Positions 19,875-28,466 of a DNA stretch of 64,000 nt are shown piece by piece. Source of the DNA: Roseovarius spongiae (GTDB lineage: Bacteria > Pseudomonadota > Alphaproteobacteria > Rhodobacterales > Rhodobacteraceae); the NCBI RefSeq assembly GCF_003651245.1, contig NZ_RAPE01000001.1:248001-312000 (forward strand). The letters are read 5' to 3'. The stretch's first letter is position 1; each line of letters begins with the position of its first letter. The notes beneath the pieces are model-generated. The model saw only the letters and a list, made by a program, of their open reading frames with translations, searched no databases and was not told where the DNA came from. Both the position numbers and the translations under genes were made by a program.

Positions 19875-20735
19875 ATGGCTGACAGCAAACAGGCCCGAAA
19901 CGATATCGCCCTGGATATGATCGACCTCGACCGCTATCCCATTGCCGATCTGGACAGCGGGCCGGGCGCGGAGTTCCTGGCGGAATGCCAGCGCAGTATG
20001 GATGATCAAGGTTGGTGCAACCTGGACGGGTTCATCCGCGCCGATGCTCTTGAACAGCTCAACGGCGAGGCCAACGACCTCTTGCCGACCGCCGAAGTGC
20101 TACATGTCAAACGCAATATCTATCAGGGCGCGATCGATCCGTCGGCGCCCGAGGATGATCCCCGGCGAAAGGAATTCACACATATCGCCGCCCAGCTCGC
20201 CGATGATCAAATACCCGCCGAAACGCGGCTAAAGCGGCTTTATCATTCGGATACGCTGACTGAGTTCGTGCGCCGGGTTCAAAGGAAAGCCCAGCTCTTT
20301 CGCTGCGCGGATGAGTTCCAGGCGCTCAATATCGTCGCGCTGCAACCCGGTAGCTGGCACGCATGGCATTACGACACGACCGAATGCACCGTCACCCTGC
20401 TGTTGCAGGCCGCCGAGGCAGGCGGCGAGTTCACGTTTCTGCCCAACTCTCGCACCGATGAGGCCGAGGACCGCGAGGCGGTGGACCGGCTGCTGTCGGG
20501 CGACATGAGGCAGGCCCGGACCTTTTCGCGCGGGGCGGGCGCGTTCACCCTGTTTCGCGGCGGCTATTCCCTGCATGGCGTCACCAGGGTCGAAGGCGGC
20601 CGATCGCGCATATCCGCGATCCTGACCTACGATGAACAGCCGGGCCGCTTGATCGAGGATGAGATCAACATCCGCATCTATGGCAAGCGGGTGGAGAACA
20701 TCCTGGCCAGCCGCAAGACCCAGGCGACTGCATAG
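19875..20735 (+). CDS. 2-oxoglutarate/Fe(II)-dependent oxygenase
   Basis: The 286-residue protein has the double-stranded beta-helix facial triad: H165 and D167 in WHAWHYDTTE, and a distal H234 in YSLHGVTR. An Arg in the following GRSRIS could hold 2-oxoglutarate. The block TVTLLLQAAEAGGEFTFLP recalls, from memory, the HalD/BesD amino-acid halogenase family. In those enzymes the Asp is replaced by Gly to leave room for chloride; here it is Asp, so hydroxylation rather than chlorination is expected. The substrate is probably an amino acid or amine. GAGGAGA precedes the ATG. It is followed after 12 bases by a cysteine hydrolase. Confidence 0.85.
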   Translation: MADSKQARNDIALDMIDLDRYPIADLDSGPGAEFLAECQRSMDDQGWCNLDGFIRADALEQLNGEANDLLPTAEVLHVKRNIYQGAIDPSAPEDDPRRKEFTHIAAQLADDQIPAETRLKRLYHSDTLTEFVRRVQRKAQLFRCADEFQALNIVALQPGSWHAWHYDTTECTVTLLLQAAEAGGEFTFLPNSRTDEAEDREAVDRLLSGDMRQARTFSRGAGAFTLFRGGYSLHGVTRVEGGRSRISAILTYDEQPGRLIEDEINIRIYGKRVENILASRKTQATA

Positions 20736-20747
20736 GGACGCGCGACG

Positions 20748-21296
20748 ATGAAAACGGCATTGCTTGTGATAGACGTGCAGATGGCGCTGGCGCATGAGGA
20801 TGCCGCCGGCGCGGAGCGATCCTGTCCCGGAGCCGAGGACAACATCGCCCTGCTTCTGGACGGGTTTCGCAGCATTGGCGGCATGGTGGTGCATGTCCAT
20901 CACCACGGCACGGACCCGGACGACCCGTTTCATCCCGACTCTGCCGGCGCGGCGGTTCAGCCTGTCGCCGCCCCGCAACCGGGTGAGCCTGTCGTCACCA
21001 AGACCGGCAGCAGCGGGTTCGTGGGGACGCCGTTGCAGACGATCCTTCAGGAAGCCGGCGTCGAACGCGTCATCCTGTGCGGCGCGACCGCCAATCATTG
21101 CGTGGAATCCACCACCCGCAATGCGGCTGATCTGGGGTTCAACCCCGTTTACGCGGCCGATGCGGTCTGGACTTATGGCCTCACCGGGCCGGACGGGGTG
21201 AGGCATGGCGCAGAGCGGATACACTCGGTCAGCATGGCGACGCTTGACGGTGAACTAGCCGTCGTGAAGAACACCAAAGACATTCTGTCGATGTGA
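20748..21296 (+). CDS. isochorismatase-like cysteine hydrolase
   Basis: Isochorismatase-superfamily hydrolase of 182 residues with the catalytic triad D9 (LVIDVQ), K85 (VTKTGSSG) and C118 (GATANHCVEST). The superfamily hydrolyses amides, carbamates, ureides and vinyl ethers. The nucleophile context suggests an amidase more than a true isochorismatase. It is 12 bases behind the 2-oxoglutarate oxygenase and surely co-transcribed, so it may act on the oxygenase product. Its substrate is unknown. Confidence 0.88.
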   Translation: MKTALLVIDVQMALAHEDAAGAERSCPGAEDNIALLLDGFRSIGGMVVHVHHHGTDPDDPFHPDSAGAAVQPVAAPQPGEPVVTKTGSSGFVGTPLQTILQEAGVERVILCGATANHCVESTTRNAADLGFNPVYAADAVWTYGLTGPDGVRHGAERIHSVSMATLDGELAVVKNTKDILSM

Positions 21297-21390
21297 CCTC
21301 CGCGCGGCGCCAGCGCCATTGCCGCAGTGCTGCGCCTCGCTGCGCAGACCGTGAACGCCCGCCTTCCCGCTTTCCGGCTTCCCTGCACCC

Positions 21391-21777
21391 TCAATCCGGC
21401 GCGAGATCCTGCAGGATCGGGCAATCGGGGCGCTCATCGCCCGCGCAGGACTCGACGAGATGCGCCAGCGTGTCGCGCATCGCCTGAAGCTGGGCGATCT
21501 TCTCCTCGATCTGCGCGAGGTGGGTGCGCGCGACTGCCTTCACGTCCGCAGAAGAGCGCCCCTCGTCCTCGTATAGCCCCAGCAGCGTGCGGCACTCGTC
21601 GATCCCGAACCCGAGCGCGCGCGCCCGCGCGACAAAGCCGAGCTTGTGCGCGTCGGCGTCGCTGAAGCTGCGATAGCCGTTCGCCCTGCGCTCCGGGCGG
21701 ATCAGGCCGATATCCTCGTAATAGCGGATCGTCTTGGCCGGCAGGCCGGTGCGTTCCGCGACTTCGCCGATATTCAT
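21391..21777 (-). CDS. cueR: Cu(I)-responsive MerR family activator
   Basis: The 128-residue protein begins with the MerR winged helix MNIGEVAERTGLPAKTIRYYE and continues into a dimerisation helix. C111 and C119 form the CX7C copper-binding loop (CAGDERPDC) that distinguishes CueR. It overlaps the 3' end of copA by four bases, so the ATPase and its sensor are translationally coupled. The copA promoter carries the matching dyad. Confidence 0.94.
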   Translation of the reverse strand: MNIGEVAERTGLPAKTIRYYEDIGLIRPERRANGYRSFSDADAHKLGFVARARALGFGIDECRTLLGLYEDEGRSSADVKAVARTHLAQIEEKIAQLQAMRDTLAHLVESCAGDERPDCPILQDLAPD

Positions 21778-24215
21778 GGCCTTTCTCCCGTTTCCAGCCG
21801 CCGCAGCCGCAGCGCGTTGCCCACGACGAAGACCGACGACAGCGCCATCGCGCCGGCGGCGAGCATCGGCGACAGCAGCAGCCCGGTCAGCGGGTAGAGG
21901 ACCCCGGCCGCCACCGGGATCAGCGCGGCGTTGTAGGCGAAGGCCCAGAACAGGTTTTGCCGGATGTTCGACATGGTGCGCGCCGAGGCGTGCCGCGCGG
22001 TGAGCGCGCCATGCGGGTCGCCTGAAATCAACACCACGTCGGCGGCGTCGATGGCGATGTCGGTGCCCCCGCCCATCGCGATGCCGATATCCGCCTCGGC
22101 CAGCGCGGGCGCGTCGTTGATGCCGTCGCCGACAAAGGCGACCGGGCCGTGCCGGTCGCGCAGCGCGCGGATCGCGTCGCGCTTGCCGTCGGGCAGGACG
22201 CCGGCGATCACCTGGTCGATGCCGATCTCGCGCGCGATGTTCTGCGCGGCGGCCTCGGTGTCGCCGGTGATCATCGCAGTGCGCAGCCCGGCGGCGTGCA
22301 GCGCGGCGATGGTGGGGGCGCTCGCGGGCTTGATCGTATCGGCCACGCCGATCACCCCGACGAGCGCGCCGTCGATGGCGACCATGATGAGCGTCTGGCC
22401 AGCCTCGGCCATCGCTTGCGCTTCGGCGTCCAGCGCATCCGTGCCGATCCCTTCGGTCCGCATCAGCGCCGCGTTGCCGATCAGCACCTGTCGCCCCTCG
22501 ACCTGCGCGCGCATCCCGTGTCCGGCGATCGCCTCGGCCGCCTCGGCGCGGGGCAGGTCCATGCCCTGCGCCGCTTCGGCCACGGCGCGGGCGAGCGGAT
22601 GATCGGACTCGGCCTCGACCGCGGCGGCGACGCGCAGCACGTCGGCGCGCTGCGCGCCCTTGGCCAGCGCGATGCGCTGCATCCGCGGCTCGCCCACGGT
22701 CAGCGTGCCGGTCTTGTCGAAGGCGATGACGCGCGCGTCGTCCAGCGATTGCAGCGCCGCGCCGCGCCGGAACAGCACGCCGAGTTCCGCCGCGCGGCCG
22801 GTGCCGACCATGATCGACGTCGGCGTCGCCAGTCCCATTGCGCAGGGGCAGGCGATTATGAGCACCGACACCGCCGCCACCAGCGCATTGGTGAGGGCGG
22901 GCGCCGGCCCGAAGGCAAGCCACGCCGCGACCGTCACCAGCGCCACTGCGATCACCACGGGAACGAAGACGCGCACCACCCGGTCGGCAAGCGCCTGAAT
23001 CGGCAGTTTCGCGCCCTGCGCCTCTTCGACCATCGCGACGATGCGCGACAGCACGGTGTCGCGCCCCACCTGGATTGCGCGCACGCGCAATGCGCCGCTG
23101 CCGTTGCCGGCGCCGCCGATCACCGTGTCGCCCGGCGCTTTCTGCACCGGCATCGGTTCCCCGGTGAGCATGGATTCATCGACGAAGGACGTGCCCTCGA
23201 TCACCTCGCCGTCGACCGCGATCCGGTCGCCGGGGCGGGTGCGGATCACGTCGCCGACCTCTACCGCCGAGAGCGGGATTTGCTCAGTCCCTTTGCCGCG
23301 TTCGACCAGCACCTCGTCGGGTTGCAGGCCCATCAGGCGTTCGATCGCCGCGCCGGTGCGGCCGCGCGCGCGGGCCTCCAACCAGCGCCCGACGAGGATC
23401 AGCGTCACGATCACCGCCGCCGCTTCGAAATAGACGGCGCGCGCCGCCTCGGGCAGCAGCGCGGGCGCCAAGAGCGCGACCGTGCTGTAGCCCCAGGCCG
23501 CCAGCGTGCCGAGCGCGACGAGGCTGTTCATCTCGGGGGCGCCGCGCAGCAGGGCGGGGATGCCCTTGGCGTAGAACACGCGCCCCGGCCAGAGCAGGAC
23601 CAGCGTGGTCAGCGCGAACTGGATCATCCAGGCGGTTTGAACGCCGATGGTCGCCGCGATGGCGTCTTGCAGCGGCGGAAAGACATGCCCGCCCATCTCC
23701 ATCACGAAGACCGGCAGCGTGAGCGCGCCCGCGATCAGCGCCGCGCGGCGGGTCTCGGCCGCCTCGTCATCCGCGCTGTCGCCGTCGCGCGCAGCTTCTC
23801 CGACGATCGGCGCCGCTGCATAGCCCGCGTCCGTCAGCGCGCGGGCCAGCCGCGCAGGATCGGTCGCCCCGTCGAGATAGGTCACCCGCGCGCGCCGCGT
23901 GGCGAGGTTCACCGCCGCGTCAAGCACCCCCGGTACGGCGCGCAGCGCGGTCTCGCTGCGGCTGACGCAGGAGGCGCAGGTGAGCCCCGACACGTCGAGT
24001 TCCGCCTGCGCCTCTCGCGCAGGGTAGCCCGCCTGCGTCAGCGCCGCGGCAAGCGTGGGCGCATCCGCCGCGGCGGGCTCGACCTGCGCGGCGTGGCTGG
24101 CGAAGTTCACGCTCGCCCGCGCCACGCCCGGCGCGGAGGCGAGCGCGCGCTCGGCCCGCCCCGCGCAACCCGCGCAGGTCATGCCGGTGATCCTGAGGGT
24201 AAGTGTGTCGCCCAT
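21774..24215 (-). CDS. copA: Cu(+)-exporting P1B-type ATPase
   Basis: Inner-membrane copper efflux pump of 813 residues. Two N-terminal heavy-metal-associated domains are present: GMTCAGCA near 11-18 is a full CxxC site, and GLTCASCV near 76-83 is a second. The transmembrane metal site CPC (IACPCAMGLATPTS), the phosphorylated Asp in DKTGTLT, and GDGINDAPALAEAD are all intact. ATG 24215 with AAGGAG is preferred over the GTG at 24218. It is transcribed from the 19-base-spacer promoter and followed by its regulator. Confidence 0.96.
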   Translation of the reverse strand: MGDTLTLRITGMTCAGCAGRAERALASAPGVARASVNFASHAAQVEPAAADAPTLAAALTQAGYPAREAQAELDVSGLTCASCVSRSETALRAVPGVLDAAVNLATRRARVTYLDGATDPARLARALTDAGYAAAPIVGEAARDGDSADDEAAETRRAALIAGALTLPVFVMEMGGHVFPPLQDAIAATIGVQTAWMIQFALTTLVLLWPGRVFYAKGIPALLRGAPEMNSLVALGTLAAWGYSTVALLAPALLPEAARAVYFEAAAVIVTLILVGRWLEARARGRTGAAIERLMGLQPDEVLVERGKGTEQIPLSAVEVGDVIRTRPGDRIAVDGEVIEGTSFVDESMLTGEPMPVQKAPGDTVIGGAGNGSGALRVRAIQVGRDTVLSRIVAMVEEAQGAKLPIQALADRVVRVFVPVVIAVALVTVAAWLAFGPAPALTNALVAAVSVLIIACPCAMGLATPTSIMVGTGRAAELGVLFRRGAALQSLDDARVIAFDKTGTLTVGEPRMQRIALAKGAQRADVLRVAAAVEAESDHPLARAVAEAAQGMDLPRAEAAEAIAGHGMRAQVEGRQVLIGNAALMRTEGIGTDALDAEAQAMAEAGQTLIMVAIDGALVGVIGVADTIKPASAPTIAALHAAGLRTAMITGDTEAAAQNIAREIGIDQVIAGVLPDGKRDAIRALRDRHGPVAFVGDGINDAPALAEADIGIAMGGGTDIAIDAADVVLISGDPHGALTARHASARTMSNIRQNLFWAFAYNAALIPVAAGVLYPLTGLLLSPMLAAGAMALSSVFVVGNALRLRRLETGERP

Positions 24216-24239
24216 CACGTCGCTCCTTCATCCGAGGGT

Positions 24240-24270
24240 CAGATAGTGCTTCCAGTAACTGGAAGGTCAA
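24240..24270 (-). promoter_or_regulatory. CueR-controlled copA promoter with 19-bp spacer
   Basis: On the minus strand, TTGACC (24270-24265) and TATCTG (24245-24240) are separated by 19 bases, the overlong spacing characteristic of MerR-activated promoters. Within the spacer lies the dyad CTTCCAGTTACTGGAAG, close to the known CueR box. The site is 25 bases upstream of copA. Confidence 0.9.
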
Positions 24271-24368
24271 GGGGCGGCATCCGCGACAATGCGGCGCGCG
24301 CCCCTTGACCTCGGCGCGCGCGCCGCGCACATGTTTCCGGTAACGCGCACAGCAGGAAAGCCGGTCCC

Positions 24369-25064
24369 ATGCCCCTGGACAGATCCGTCAAGATCGCCCC
24401 TTCCATCCTCTCGGCGGATTTCGCCAATTTCGGAGCCGAGATCGAGGCGATCGAGGCGCAGGGCGCGGACTGGGTGCATGTCGACGTGATGGACGGGCAT
24501 TTCGTGCCCAACCTCACCTTCGGCCCGCCGCTGGTGAAGGCGATCCGCAAGCATGTGCGCACGGTGATGGACGTGCACCTCATGATTGCGCCGGTCGATC
24601 CCTATATCGACGCCTTCGCCGATGCGGGCGCGGACATCCTGACCGCGCATCTCGAGGCCGGACCGCATATCCACCGCACGCTTCAGGCGATCCGGGACGC
24701 GGGCTGCAAGGCGGGGCTCGCGCTCAACCCCGGCACGGGGCTCGATGACGTCAAGCATCTTTTGGACATGATCGACCTTGTCTGCGTGATGACGGTGAAC
24801 CCCGGCTTCGGCGGACAGAGCTTTATCGAAAGCCAGGTCGCGAAGGTGCGCTCATTGCGCGAGATGATCGGCGACCGGCCCATTCATATCGAGATCGACG
24901 GCGGAATCACGCCCGACACCGCGCCGCTGATGACGGCGGTGGGGGCGGACGTGCTCGTCGCCGGGTCGGCGGTGTTCAGGGGCGGCGGCGTGGACAACCC
25001 GGGGGTTTACGGCGCCAATATCCGCGCGATCCGCGACGCGGCCGAGGGCGCGCGCGCCGCGTGA
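24369..25064 (+). CDS. rpe: ribulose-phosphate 3-epimerase
   Basis: Interconverts ribulose 5-phosphate and xylulose 5-phosphate in the pentose phosphate and Calvin cycles. The 231-residue TIM barrel has the family motifs APSILSADF, VDVMDGHFVPN, VHLMI and VNPGFGGQ, and the final phosphate-binding stretch EIDGGI...VAGSAVF. The metal-binding His and Asp positions are intact. Divergent from copA; not obviously linked to the thiolase downstream (43-base gap). Confidence 0.96.
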   Translation: MPLDRSVKIAPSILSADFANFGAEIEAIEAQGADWVHVDVMDGHFVPNLTFGPPLVKAIRKHVRTVMDVHLMIAPVDPYIDAFADAGADILTAHLEAGPHIHRTLQAIRDAGCKAGLALNPGTGLDDVKHLLDMIDLVCVMTVNPGFGGQSFIESQVAKVRSLREMIGDRPIHIEIDGGITPDTAPLMTAVGADVLVAGSAVFRGGGVDNPGVYGANIRAIRDAAEGARAA

Positions 25065-25107
25065 CCGATGGCGCCGGCGGAGCAATGACGACAGCAGGGG
25101 AACGGAC

Positions 25108-26283
25108 ATGACCGATATCGTGATTCTGGGTGGCGCGCGCACCGCCATCGGCACATTCGGCGGATCTCTCAAAGGGGTGAAGCCGACGGAACTGGGCGCG
25201 ATCGTGGCCCGCGCCGCGCTTGAACGTTCGGGTGTCGAGGGCGGGCAGATCGGCCACGTGATATTCGGCCAGGTCATCAACACCGAACCGCGCGACATGT
25301 ATCTCAGCCGCGTGGCGGCGATGGATGCGGGCGTTCCCGAGACGGTTCCGGCGATGAACGTCAACCGGCTCTGCGGGTCGGGCGCGCAGGCGGTGGTGTC
25401 GGGCGTCCAGGCGCTGCGCCTCGGAGATTGCGATTTCGCGCTGACCGGCGGGGCCGAGAGCATGTCGCGCGCGCCGTTCATCAACCCGGACGCGCGCTGG
25501 GGCGCGAAGATGGGCGACGTGCGCGCGCTCGACATGATGCTGGGCACGCTCAACTGCCCGTTCGGCACCGGCCACATGGGCGTGACCGCCGAGAACGTCT
25601 CCGCCGAGCATGGCGTGAGCCGCGAGGCGCAGGACGCCTTCGCGCTCGAAAGCCAGACCCGCGCGGCGAAGGCGATCGAGGCGGGGTGGTTCAAGGAACA
25701 GATCGTGCCGGTCGAGGTGAAGGCAAAGCGTGACACCGTGGCGTTCGACACCGATGAACACCCGAAGACGACCACCGCCGACGGGTTGGCCGGTCTGCGG
25801 CCCGCGTTCCGCAAGGACGGGTCGGTGACGGCGGGCAACGCATCGGGCATCAATGACGGCGCGGCGGCGCTGGTGCTGGCGCGCGCCGGGGCGGCGGAGA
25901 AGGCGGGGCTGACGCCCCGTGCGCGCGTCTTAAGCTACGCCCATGCAGGCGTGCGTCCCGAGGTGATGGGAATCGGCCCGGTGCCAGCGGTCAAGGCGCT
26001 GTTCGAACGCACCGGGCTTGGCGCGGATGATTTCGACGTGATCGAATCGAACGAGGCCTTCGCGGCGCAGGCGGTCGCTGTGAACGCGGCGCTGGGGCTG
26101 GACGCGGCGAAGGTGAACCCCAATGGCGGCGCCATCGCGCTTGGCCATCCGGTCGGGGCGACGGGGGCGATCCTCGTGGTCAAGGCGCTTTATGAACTGG
26201 AGCGGACCGGGGGCGCAAGGGCGCTCATCACCATGTGCATCGGCGGCGGGCAGGGCATCGCGCTCGCGATCGAGCGGGTCTGA
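25108..26283 (+). CDS. acetyl-CoA C-acetyltransferase (biosynthetic-type thiolase)
   Basis: Condenses two acetyl-CoA, or acetyl-CoA with an acyl-CoA, or runs in the degradative direction. The 391 residues include the nucleophilic Cys in NRLCGSGAQAV (near 90), His in GHPVGATGA (near 348) and the second Cys in CIGGGQG (near 378). All are intact. The length and motifs fit PhaA/BktB-type thiolases used in polyhydroxyalkanoate or fatty-acid metabolism. No phaB or phaC is adjacent, so the pathway is not fixed by context. A hairpin and T-run follow the stop. Confidence 0.93.
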   Translation: MTDIVILGGARTAIGTFGGSLKGVKPTELGAIVARAALERSGVEGGQIGHVIFGQVINTEPRDMYLSRVAAMDAGVPETVPAMNVNRLCGSGAQAVVSGVQALRLGDCDFALTGGAESMSRAPFINPDARWGAKMGDVRALDMMLGTLNCPFGTGHMGVTAENVSAEHGVSREAQDAFALESQTRAAKAIEAGWFKEQIVPVEVKAKRDTVAFDTDEHPKTTTADGLAGLRPAFRKDGSVTAGNASGINDGAAALVLARAGAAEKAGLTPRARVLSYAHAGVRPEVMGIGPVPAVKALFERTGLGADDFDVIESNEAFAAQAVAVNAALGLDAAKVNPNGGAIALGHPVGATGAILVVKALYELERTGGARALITMCIGGGQGIALAIERV

Positions 26284-26297
26284 GCCGCGCGCTCCTC

Positions 26298-26323
26298 CGC
26301 CCTTGCGGGCGTCCTCGCTTTTT
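26298..26323 (+). terminator. probable terminator of the thiolase gene
   Basis: CGCCC (26298-26302) pairs with GGGCG (26307-26311) around TTGC, followed after a short gap by a run of five Ts (26319-26323). The stem is short and the T-run is offset, so efficiency is uncertain. Confidence 0.5.
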
Positions 26324-26340
26324 CATGGGAAGAACACCTC

Positions 26341-26393
26341 CGCCGAAAGCTCCGGTGGCCGGTCAGGGACGCCTTCGGCGAGAGTATTTCGGG
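26341..26393. repeat. dispersed intergenic repeat, copy A
   Basis: The 23-base core GCCTTCGGCGAGAGTATTTC plus GGG (26371-26393) matches another intergenic stretch at 42968-42990 at 20 of 23 positions. In this copy CGCCGAA (26341-26347) can pair with TTCGGCG (26374-26380). Both copies sit just downstream of genes. Related sequences are, from memory, common between genes of Rhodobacteraceae. Confidence 0.5.
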
Positions 26394-26410
26394 AGCATTG
26401 AAAGCCGGCT

Positions 26411-28456
26411 TCAATCCAGCCGGATCGTCACGCGCGCGGCGCGGCCCTTTGCGTCAATCACCGAGAGTTGCGAGAAACCCCGCTCGAGCCCGGTGAGTTC
26501 GGCCTGCCGCCTGTGCACCCCGGTCAGCAGCGGCGCGCCATTGGCGAGCCAGGTGAAGGGCGGGGTTCCGTCGCGGACCTTGACCGGCACGCCGTGCTCC
26601 CCGGTGGCGAGGCGCGCGCCGTCAGGCGGGAAGATCAGCTTGGGCGCGTCCGGCGCGGCGGCGAAGACCGCGTCGCGCGGAGTGAAGCGGCGCAGGGGCT
26701 GGGGCAGTTCGGCGGTGGGAAGGATCAGGGTTTCGGGCGGCGGCGGGGGCAGGGGCGTCCGCGGCGTGTCGAGGCGCTGGAAGGCTTCGAAAAGCACGGG
26801 GGCGGCGATGTTCCCGCCAAAGGCGCCGGGCACCGGCGTCCCGTCGGGCCGCCCGATCCAGACGCCGGCCACATGTGCGCCGTCATAGCCCACCGCCCAG
26901 GCGTCGCGGTGGCCGTAGGAGGTGCCGGTCTTGTAGGCCAGCGCGCGGCGCGGCGCGCCCGGCGGCGGGGCCAGCCCCAAGAGGATGTCGCCCACCTGCC
27001 ACGCGGCGACCGGGCTGAGGATGCGCTGCGGCGGCGCATCGGACGCGGGGCCGGTCCAGCGCAGCGGGCGGGCGATGCCGCCTTCGGGCAGCGCCGCGTA
27101 GAGTTGCACGAGATCGGTGAGGCTGATCCCGACGCCGCCAAGCGCCACCGCCAGCCCCGGGCGTTCGCCCGGCAGCTCGGCGCGCACATGGGCGCGGCGC
27201 ATCAGATCCATCAGGTGCGCCGGGCCGATCTCGTTCATCAGCAGCACGACGGGAATGTTGAGCGACTTGCGCAGCGCGTCCGTCACCGTCACCTCGCCGC
27301 GGAAGCGGCCGTCGAAATTCTGCGGCGCGTAGCGGCCGAAGGCGATGGGGCGGTCGTCGATCAGCGTTTGCGGATGGGCAAGCCCGCGGTCGAAGGCCAG
27401 CCCGTAGATCAGCGGCTTGAGCGTGGAACCGGGCGAGCGCAGCGCCTGCGTCATGTCCACGAACCCGTCCCGCGCCTCGGCGTTCCTGAGCCCGGCGGAG
27501 CCGACCGAGGCCAGGATCGCGCCGCTGCGGTGGTCCGCCAGCACGATGGCGATCGAGACGTTGCCGGGCAGGCCGCGCAGCGCGCTCCGGGCGAGCGTTT
27601 CAAGCCGCGCCTGAAGGCCCGCGTCGAGGGTAAGCCGATGGTAGGTTTGCCCGGGCGCTTCCGCCACGGCCCGGTCGGTCAGGTGCGGGGCGAGCGCGGG
27701 AAAGGGGCGGCGCGCCTGCGGGACGGGTTCGCTCAGCGCGGCCTCGGCGGCCTCGGCGGTGAGCCGCCCGGCGCGCACCATCCGGTCCAGCACCCGGTCG
27801 CGCGCGGCGCGCGCGGCGCCATGCGCGCGGTCGGGGCGGCGGGCCTCGGGCGATTGGGGCAGCGCGATCAGCAGCGCGGCCTCGGCCGGGGTCAGGCGGC
27901 GGGGCTCCTTGCCGAACCAGGCGAGCGTCGCGGCGCGGATGCCCTCGAGGTTGCCGCCATAGGGCGCGTGGGTGAGGTAGAGCGCGAGGATCTGCGCCTT
28001 GCTCAGCCGCCGCTCGAGCGCGAGCGCCACGCGCATCTGGCGCAGCTTGCCCGCCCATCGCCCCGTGCCGCTTTCCTCAAGGAGCCTTGCGACCTGCATG
28101 GTCAGCGTCGAGCCGCCCGAGACTACCCCGCCATGCCACGCCGCCTGCCATGCTGCGCGTAGCATGGCGCGGGGATCGATGCCGGAATGGCTGCGGAACC
28201 GCTTGTCCTCGTAGGCGATCAGCATTTCGAGGTAGCGCGCGTCGACCTGTCCGGGCGTCACCGCCAGCCGCCAGCGCCCATCGGCGACGGTATAGACGCG
28301 CAACAGGCGCCCCGCGCGGTCGCGCATCTCGGTCGAGGTCTCCGACAGGAGCGGCGGCAGCACCGTCGCGTCCACCCATGCGTCGAGCCGGTCGCGCGCG
28401 TAGCCGCCAAGCGTCAGCAGAAGCGCGAGCGCGAAGAGGAGGCGATGCGCGCGCAT
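26411..28456 (-). CDS. pbpC: penicillin-binding protein 1C
   Basis: Bifunctional peptidoglycan synthase of 681 residues. After an N-terminal membrane anchor come the glycosyltransferase domain (about 50-220, with YEDKRFRSHSGID and the catalytic Glu), the transpeptidase domain with SxxK in RSPGSTLKPL, KSLN and KTGTS motifs, and a C-terminal PBP1C-specific domain from about 590. The gene lies 10 bases downstream of a giant alpha-2-macroglobulin gene; this pairing is conserved in many Proteobacteria and is thought to let PbpC repair the wall while the macroglobulin traps invading proteases. Confidence 0.95.
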   Translation of the reverse strand: MRAHRLLFALALLLTLGGYARDRLDAWVDATVLPPLLSETSTEMRDRAGRLLRVYTVADGRWRLAVTPGQVDARYLEMLIAYEDKRFRSHSGIDPRAMLRAAWQAAWHGGVVSGGSTLTMQVARLLEESGTGRWAGKLRQMRVALALERRLSKAQILALYLTHAPYGGNLEGIRAATLAWFGKEPRRLTPAEAALLIALPQSPEARRPDRAHGAARAARDRVLDRMVRAGRLTAEAAEAALSEPVPQARRPFPALAPHLTDRAVAEAPGQTYHRLTLDAGLQARLETLARSALRGLPGNVSIAIVLADHRSGAILASVGSAGLRNAEARDGFVDMTQALRSPGSTLKPLIYGLAFDRGLAHPQTLIDDRPIAFGRYAPQNFDGRFRGEVTVTDALRKSLNIPVVLLMNEIGPAHLMDLMRRAHVRAELPGERPGLAVALGGVGISLTDLVQLYAALPEGGIARPLRWTGPASDAPPQRILSPVAAWQVGDILLGLAPPPGAPRRALAYKTGTSYGHRDAWAVGYDGAHVAGVWIGRPDGTPVPGAFGGNIAAPVLFEAFQRLDTPRTPLPPPPPETLILPTAELPQPLRRFTPRDAVFAAAPDAPKLIFPPDGARLATGEHGVPVKVRDGTPPFTWLANGAPLLTGVHRRQAELTGLERGFSQLSVIDAKGRAARVTIRLD

Positions 28457-28466
28457 GCTGCGAACG

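Noticed and set aside
19875..20735. Amino-acid halogenase
   Set aside because: The facial triad has Asp (HYD), whereas halogenases need a Gly or Ala there for chloride.
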